Shown piece after piece: positions 44,234-49,624 of a stretch of 49,624 nucleotides of DNA (the stretch's first letter is position 1; each line of letters opens with the position of its first letter). The DNA lies in assembly GCA_900290365.1 (NCBI GenBank), contig OMOE01000110.1:9967-59590 (forward strand), in the 5' to 3' direction. The stretch is from Syntrophobacter sp. SbD1. Lineage in GTDB: Bacteria > Desulfobacterota > Syntrophobacteria > Syntrophobacterales > Syntrophobacteraceae. The position numbers and the translations under genes are program-made. The notes below the pieces were generated by a model. It was not told the DNA's origin, ran no database searches, and saw only the letters and a program-made list of their open reading frames with translations.

Positions 44234-47200
44234 TGCAATCCTCAAAGCTCTGTCTATCTTCTCTTCACTTCACCTGTAGCTAAATCCGAACTCACGGAAA
44301 AAGTTTCCGCGACGCTGGGTGAAAGAGGCGAACCGGCCGGTAATATCTGGCCCGAATACGAAGGATATCCGGGCGTCAGGCAACTGCCTCAAAGTGGTGG
44401 TTTCGCCTATGAGCTTGAAGAGGGGACACTTAAACCATTCAGCATTTACCGGCTCCATGCCAAAGCCAACAGCCTTAAAGACGCGTTCGGGCGGCCGCTG
44501 GCCAAAGCAATAAATATCAGTTTCAAAATGGACCATTTGCCGCCTCAAATGCACCTCTACAAGGACATGTCTGTCCTGGAGAAGGGGCTGGATACCGATT
44601 TGCCTGTCTTTGCGGCTAATATCGAAGGGATCGACCTGAGCTATCAGACAATTACGACAGCTGGATTATCTCCGCTAAGAACGGCGGCGCTTCCAGGTCC
44701 GAGGGTCCGAGACCTCACGAGCGCAATACCTCTGGGAGTCAGAAAGCTAATCGCGGCTGATTCGGGGGTCGTCACCGGGACCCTTTCGCCACGTCCGGCG
44801 ATTACCAGGAAGTCACACTCCCCGAATGGCAATTGGTTCTTTGCCCAGGTGACCCCCTTTCATGTCCATGTGAAGATGGGGCACTTCAACACGCTGGTCT
44901 GGATTACCGATCTTCAAACGGGTGAGCCGGTCGAAGGAGTCAGCGTAGAGGTCCGCAAAGATTCGTACAAGAAATTGGGGACCCAGCCTGAAGCTGTTTC
45001 CAAAGGGGTTACCGATTCGAACGGTCTGGCCGAACTGGCGGGGACCTCGGTAATCGATCCCGATCTGAAGCTCTCTGAAGTTTACGGCGCAAGCGACAGC
45101 GCCCAGAGGTTCCTCGTGGCATGCAGCAAAGGGACCGACATGGCGATGGCGCCGCTAATGTATAATTTCCGGGTGGATTCCGAGGGAGCCAACTATCAGT
45201 ACATTCCCTCCTCGATGCAGTCGCTGCACGGACACATTCACGCGTGGGGCGCCACCGCCCAGGGTATCTACAAGCTGGGGGATACGGTTCAGTACAAAAT
45301 TTACGTCAGGGACCAGGAAAACAGGCACTTCATCACGCCCCCCGCAGCATCATACAACCTCAAAGTTATGGACCCAACCTCAAGGGTTATCTTTCAGCGC
45401 GATAATATTACACTTTCAGAATTCGGCGCCATGGACGGCGAATTTCCAATTCCGAAAAACGGTGCGGTTGGATACTACAATTTCCATCTCGAATCCAGTT
45501 TCGCCAAGCTTAATCTGGAACCGCTGAACGTGCTCGTAAGCGATTTTACACCCTCGCCATTTCGGGTCACAACCGATCTCAACGGGAAGATTTTCGGCAC
45601 CGGCGAGGCCATAGCAGTTTCGACTCAGGCCAGACTCCATGCGGGCGGGCCTTATGGGGGCGCCAACCTTGGCGTCACGGCCACTGTCGAAGCGCAGGGT
45701 TTTCATCCCGAGAACCTGTTCGCGCGTGATTTTCAGTTCGACGTTTCAGAGAAGACCGATAAAGAAGATCTGGGTGAAACAAGCCCCGAGGTCCAGACGG
45801 TTTTCCAAACAAAAGGCAAACTGGACAATAACGGCAATTTCGAAACGCAGTTTACGCTTTCCGAACTGCCGGTGTACTACGGTCGGCTCACTGTAGAGAG
45901 TTCGGTCAAAGACGAGCGGGGCAAATCCGTCGCAAGCCGCGCGACGGCAGCCTGCTTTGGACGGGACCGTTTTGTCGGACTAAGTCAGCAGGATTGGGTC
46001 CTGCAGGAAGGAAAACCCGCCGGGACGAAGTTCATCGTAACGGATCAGACGGGGAAGACCGTCCCGGGCGCAGAGGTCAGAATCGACATCGAAAGGCTCC
46101 AGACCAAAGCCGCTCGCGTAAAGGGCGCGGGAGACGCTTATCCTACGCAATACGAGGAGGAGTGGGCACCGGTTGAGTCAAAGACGCTTTCATCGGGTAG
46201 TGAACCGCAGGATTTCGAATTTACTCCGAACCTGTCCGGAACTGTAAGAATTGCCGCCAGTGTTTCGGATACCTTGGGCCGAATCCAGAAGACTTCGATG
46301 AGGCGCTGGGTTTCGGGAAAAAGTTATGTCCTGTGGAAGATGGAGGAAGGAAACCTTCTAAATATTTATCCTGATAAAGAAGAATACCGCGTGGGAGATA
46401 CGGCGCGGATTTTTGTGCAAAATCCGTTCCCCGGGGCAAAGGCCCTGGTGACCGTGGAGCGTTACGGCGTGTTGGAGCGTTGGGTAAAAACCCTCGAACA
46501 CAGCGCCGAGTTGATCGAAATCCCGGTTCTGCCTGACTACCTGCCAGGATTTTATGTTTCCGTGACGGTGATGTCCCCCAGGGTTGAAAAGCCCTTGGGC
46601 CCGGGGGGCGAAGATCTGGGCAAACCGGCCTTTCGTATTGGTTATGCGCAGCTCCAGGTAAAGGACCAGTACAAGGAGATCGAGGTACAATGCAAAACGG
46701 ACAGGGAAAGCTATAAACCGCGCCAAAAGGTAAAGCTCCTTTTCGAGGCCCATCCGAAAAACCTTTCGCCCGGCGAGCCGGTCCCGCCTGTCGAGCTTGC
46801 GGTCGCCGTGCTGGATGAATCGGTTTTCGATCTTCTGCGCCAGAAAAGAGACGCTTTTGATCCCTACGGCGGGTTCTATAAGCTCGATGAACTGGACCTC
46901 GTAAATTACAACCTGCTGATGCAGCTCGTGGGAAGAGAGAAACTCGAAAAAAAGGGAGGTCTTCCCGCCGCGGCCGCCGGTTTCGATCTTGGCATGCGTT
47001 CTGTCTTTAAATTCGTGAGTTACTGGAACCCATCCATTCGTGTCAACGAAGAAGGCAAGGCTGAGGTTGAGTTCCAGTTGCCTGATAATCTGACCGGATG
47101 GCATGTGCTGGCAATGGCGGTATCTCCGGATGACCGTATGGGCTTGGGGGAATCTACCTTTAAAGAAAACCAGCTTACAGAAATAAGGCCTGTTCTCCCC

Positions 47201-47341
47201 AACCAGGTCCTGGATGGAGACAGTTTCTCAGCAGGTTTTTCAGTGATGAACCGGACGGCTGAGAGCCGAAACATCGAGGTTAAAATCATTGCCGAGGGCC
47301 GGGTCGCACCCGGCAAATCCGGCCAGGAGCAGGGATTGCTC

Positions 47342-47508
47342 TTGCCGCCGCCGAAGGCAGCGGCAAACCCGGCTGGCGGTCCCACCGCCCCGCCGCCGGA
47401 GGCAGCGGCGAACCCGGCTGGCGGTCCCACCGCCCCGCCGCTGGAGGCAGCGGCGAACCCCGCCGCTGGAGGCAGCGGCGAACCCGGCCGGCGGTACCAC
47501 CGCCCCCG
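47342..47508 (+). repeat. Array of four 45-bp hairpin repeat units in A2M
   Basis: Landmark GAAGGC/GGAGGC positions are 47353, 47398, 47443 and 47468. The first two periods are exactly 45 bp. The third is only 25 bp, so 20 bp of unit 3 are missing and the reading frame changes. Units 1-2 are nearly identical (PPPK/EAAANPAGGPTA). Confidence 0.93.
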
Positions 47509-48506
47509 TTGAGGTGACGCAGACGATTGCGGCTGAGCCATATAAGCGCTATACGGTCCGGATGCCTGTAGAAGCCGCCGGTGAGGGGGAAATAACCTTC
47601 ACCGTGGAGGCGGGTGATGATAAGGACCGGGACGGCTTGAAACAGAACTTGAAAGTCCTTCCCCGCATCAATCGAAACGTCGCAGCCGCCTACGGGACCA
47701 TCGTTGCCGGCGAGGCCTCCCAGAGAATCGAATTTCCCGAGGATATGCGTCCGGACTCAGGGCTTCTGAGCATAGGGCTTTCCCCGTCCATCCTGGGGGG
47801 GTTGGAGGGACCGTTCGAATTTATGAAAGTCTACCCGTACGAGTGCTGGGAGCAGAAGATAAGCCGGGCGGTCATGGCAGGGGCGGCCGCATCGCTTGCG
47901 CCCTGGTTTTCGAGTTCCTTCTCATGGCAGAACGCCCCTCGTGAATCGGAGGCAATACTTGCAACTGCGTCCGAATTTCAGGCCCCCAACGGCGGAATGG
48001 CCTTCTACGAGCCCCGCGATCAATACGTAAGCCCCTTTCTCAGCGCCTTTACTGCCAAGGCTTTCAATTGGCTGCGGGAGTCCGGCCATGCGCCGCCGGC
48101 GCCGGTCGAGGAAAAACTCACACAGTACCTGTTAAATCTTCTGAAGCACGACGAATCCCGGGACGAAGTTTCGCGGAGCGTGCTTTCGGATGTCAGGGCG
48201 CTTGCCCTGTCAGCGCTGGCCGATAATGGCAGGATCTCGCGCGCAGACCTCGAACGCCATTACATGCACCTGGCGGAAATGAACCTTTTCGGCAAGGCAA
48301 TGTTTCTGGACGCCCTGTCCAGGGTGCCGGAAACTTTGGATATGAGAAAGGAAGTGATAAAAAGCATTCTCTCTCATTCCGACCAGAGCAGCGGGACAAT
48401 CAGATTTACCGAGCAATCGGACTCCGCGCTGTTCTCCATCCTTTCCTCGCCGGTCAGGGACAATGCAGCCATCCTGATGGCTTTCCTGGCTTACCAGGAA
48501 GCATCA

Positions 48507-48560
48507 CCCACCGCCCAGCCGCCGCCGGAGGCGGCAAACTCGGCAGGCGGTCCCACCGCC
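48507..48560 (+). repeat. Hairpin repeat, single 42-bp unit in A2M
   Basis: One unit encoding PPPEAANSAGGPTA, three bases shorter than the standard 45 (one Ala codon lost), which keeps the frame. Confidence 0.85.
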
Positions 48561-48701
48561 TTGGGCGATATCCCTGTGCAACTTATGACAACGATCGTTT
48601 CGAGCAGAAGAGGCCAGAACCACTGGGCATCAACCCAGGAGAACCTCTTTGCGGCAATGGCGGCCGTTCGCTACAGCAAAGCTTTCGAAAGTGGATTTGT
48701 C

Positions 48702-48808
48702 CTGCCGCTGCCCCTGCCGCTGCCGAAGGCAGCGGCAAACCCGGCCGGCGGTCCCACCGCCCCGCAGCCGGAGGCAGCGGCAAATCCGGCCGGCGGTCCC
48801 ACCGCCTA
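48702..48808 (+). repeat. Hairpin repeat, two units in A2M
   Basis: Two units in tandem preceded by a short CTGCCG run, encoding LPLPLPLPKAAANPAGGPTA then PQPEAAANPAGGPTA. Hairpins as in the other copies; the frame is maintained. Confidence 0.88.
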
Positions 48809-49524
48809 TCAGGCGTTGCTCGATCAGCAGGAAATCGGCCGAGGCAAATTTGAGAGCCTGGCAGACAAACAGGTTGAATTCGAGTACCGGGCACAGGAGT
48901 CGGACCGAGGGCGAAAAGCTTCGGTGACGGTGCGCAAGGAAGGGGAGGGGAGACTCTACTACGATACGGTGCTTTCCTATGAGCCGGCCCGGATGAGTGA
49001 TGAGTCGACGAACGCGGGGATCGAAATCCACAGGGAATACAGCGTTGAGCGCGACGGTAAATGGGTTATCGCGCACAACCCCATCCAGATTGGGACAGGT
49101 GATCTGGTGAGGGTTGACCTCTTCGTATCCATTCCCTCGGAGCGCTACTTCCTGGTTGTGGAAGACCCGGTGCCCGGCGGCCTGGAACCGGTAAACAGGG
49201 AGCTTGCCACTTCCTCGGAGATCGACGCGCAGAAGGGAGAACCTCAATTCGGGCCGGAGTCGCTGCGCAGCCGCTACACGGACTGGAGGAGCTTTGGGGT
49301 ATCCCGCTGGAGTTTCTACCACAAGGAGTTGCGCCATGACTCCGCCAGATTTTATTCAGAGCGGCTGAGCGCCGGACATTATTACCTCTCATATACGGCC
49401 CAGGCTATAGCGCCGGGTGAATTCACCGCGCTGCCGGCCAGGGCCGAAGAGATGTACGAACCGGACGTTTACGGCAGGAGTTCACCTGAAATGTTGAAAG
49501 TGGAACTCTCGGAGCATAAAGAGC

Positions 49525-49546
49525 AGGACTGAGGACTGAGGACCAA
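49525..49546 (+). repeat. CTGAGGA heptamer repeat at A2M stop
   Basis: Short run of ggactga/ctgagga heptamers that supplies the stop codon of the alpha-2-macroglobulin frame. It is identical in type to the run inside the UDG gene. Confidence 0.75.
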
Positions 49547-49624
49547 TTTGCGTTCAAGAGCGGGCGGGGATAAACCCCATAAGCGCTTAAATAAGAAATC
49601 AGACATGCATGACTTCAGTTAGCT

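Larger units (their letters stand above)
43271..47512 (+). pseudogene. Bacterial alpha-2-macroglobulin, N-terminal part
   Basis: The larger part of a YfaS-like periplasmic alpha-2-macroglobulin, which traps proteases and is usually paired with penicillin-binding protein PbpC (not in view). The start at ATG 43271 has GGAGGAG upstream. An N-terminal signal peptide (FVVTIPACLVLIGIFLIPGFF) lacks a lipobox. Repeated MG and Big-like domains follow, including VKMGHFNTLVWITDLQTGEPVEGV and the bait-region-like area around 45980-46300. The frame ends in repeat-encoded residues after a 20-bp loss in the 45-bp array. The restored protein would be 2093 aa, ending at 49532. Two repeat loci lie in this part. 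Confidence 0.9.
47460..49532 (+). pseudogene. Bacterial alpha-2-macroglobulin, C-terminal part
   Basis: This frame continues the alpha-2-macroglobulin after the frameshift, starting in repeat unit 4. It includes the thioester motif CWEQ in YPYECWEQ (Cys codon 47844-47846), followed by the alpha-helical thioester domain, MG9/10-like strands and the receptor-binding-like C-terminus (HDSARFYSERLSAGHYYLSY). The thioester residues are intact, so the protein would be functional if the frame were restored. Two more repeat loci interrupt this part at 48507-48560 and 48702-48808. The stop codon lies in a ctgagga heptamer run. Confidence 0.88.

Noticed and set aside
47342..47508. CRISPR-like array
   Set aside because: The units are adjacent without spacers, are read as protein, and no cas genes are present.
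48649..48927. 92-aa frame with Arg/Gln-rich repeats
   Set aside because: It is the alternative-frame reading of the hairpin repeats within the alpha-2-macroglobulin.

Overview
This window looks like chromosomal DNA from an anaerobic Desulfobacterota (former Deltaproteobacteria), most likely a Syntrophobacter-like syntrophic or sulfate-reducing lineage. That placement is inferred from gene content, not from a marker-gene search. Supporting signs are a DsrC-family protein, a probable selenocysteine-containing FrnE/DsbA oxidoreductase, a biotin-dependent pyruvate/oxaloacetate carboxyltransferase beside malate dehydrogenase (the methylmalonyl-CoA route of propionate metabolism uses such enzymes), FeoAB ferrous iron uptake, and intergenic heptamer repeats.

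Layout. 0.4-6.2 kb (minus strand): a small hypothetical protein, a tandem two-domain DsrC-like protein, an antitoxin-like gene with a MazF/PemK remnant, a FrnE-like oxidoreductase with an in-frame UGA at its active site, an aldo/keto reductase with a ferredoxin domain, a UMF1/Atg22-type MFS protein and an HD hydrolase. 6.5-10.9 kb (plus): feoA, feoA-feoB, a FeoB-associated Cys-rich protein and aroB. 11.0-24.9 kb (minus): PIN-TRAM protein, CarD-like regulator, a frameshifted UPF0182 membrane protein, mdh, a carboxyltransferase-biotin carrier protein with a small OadG-like partner, a Rho_N-like protein, slipin, NfeD-type protease, family 4 uracil-DNA glycosylase, coaBC, a lipoprotein and a nitroreductase. 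25.1-28.7 kb (plus): Mla-like ABC/MCE lipid transport genes, a TIGR01777-type epimerase and a cold-shock gene. 29.0-41.7 kb (minus): the classical translation/RNA cluster rimP-nusA-ylxR-infB-ylxP-rbfA-nrnA-truB-rpsO-pnp followed by an M16 peptidase and a WalJ-like beta-lactamase-fold protein, with tRNA-Gly(CCC) upstream. 42-43.1 kb (minus): a YhcH-family protein and a flavodoxin-fold NAD(P)H oxidoreductase. 43.3-49.5 kb (plus): a large bacterial alpha-2-macroglobulin split by a frameshift.

Two repeat systems cut across this ordinary gene content. The first is a 45-bp GC-rich unit built of two hairpins. It encodes a 15-residue Pro/Ala/Gly linker in frame, with eleven units in the window: two in FeoA, eight in the alpha-2-macroglobulin, and one right at the stop codon of the uracil-DNA glycosylase. 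It behaves like a protein-tolerated palindromic element. The second is a set of degenerate heptamer tandem repeats that fill intergenic gaps and also invade coding regions, most clearly the linker of the uracil-DNA glycosylase. Repeat instability appears to have broken two large genes. A 20-bp loss inside the 45-bp array shifts the alpha-2-macroglobulin frame, and a perfect 16-bp tandem duplication shifts the UPF0182 frame.

The strongest single-gene observation is the FrnE-like protein. Its CPWC active site reads UPWC, and a well-placed SECIS-like hairpin follows the UGA.
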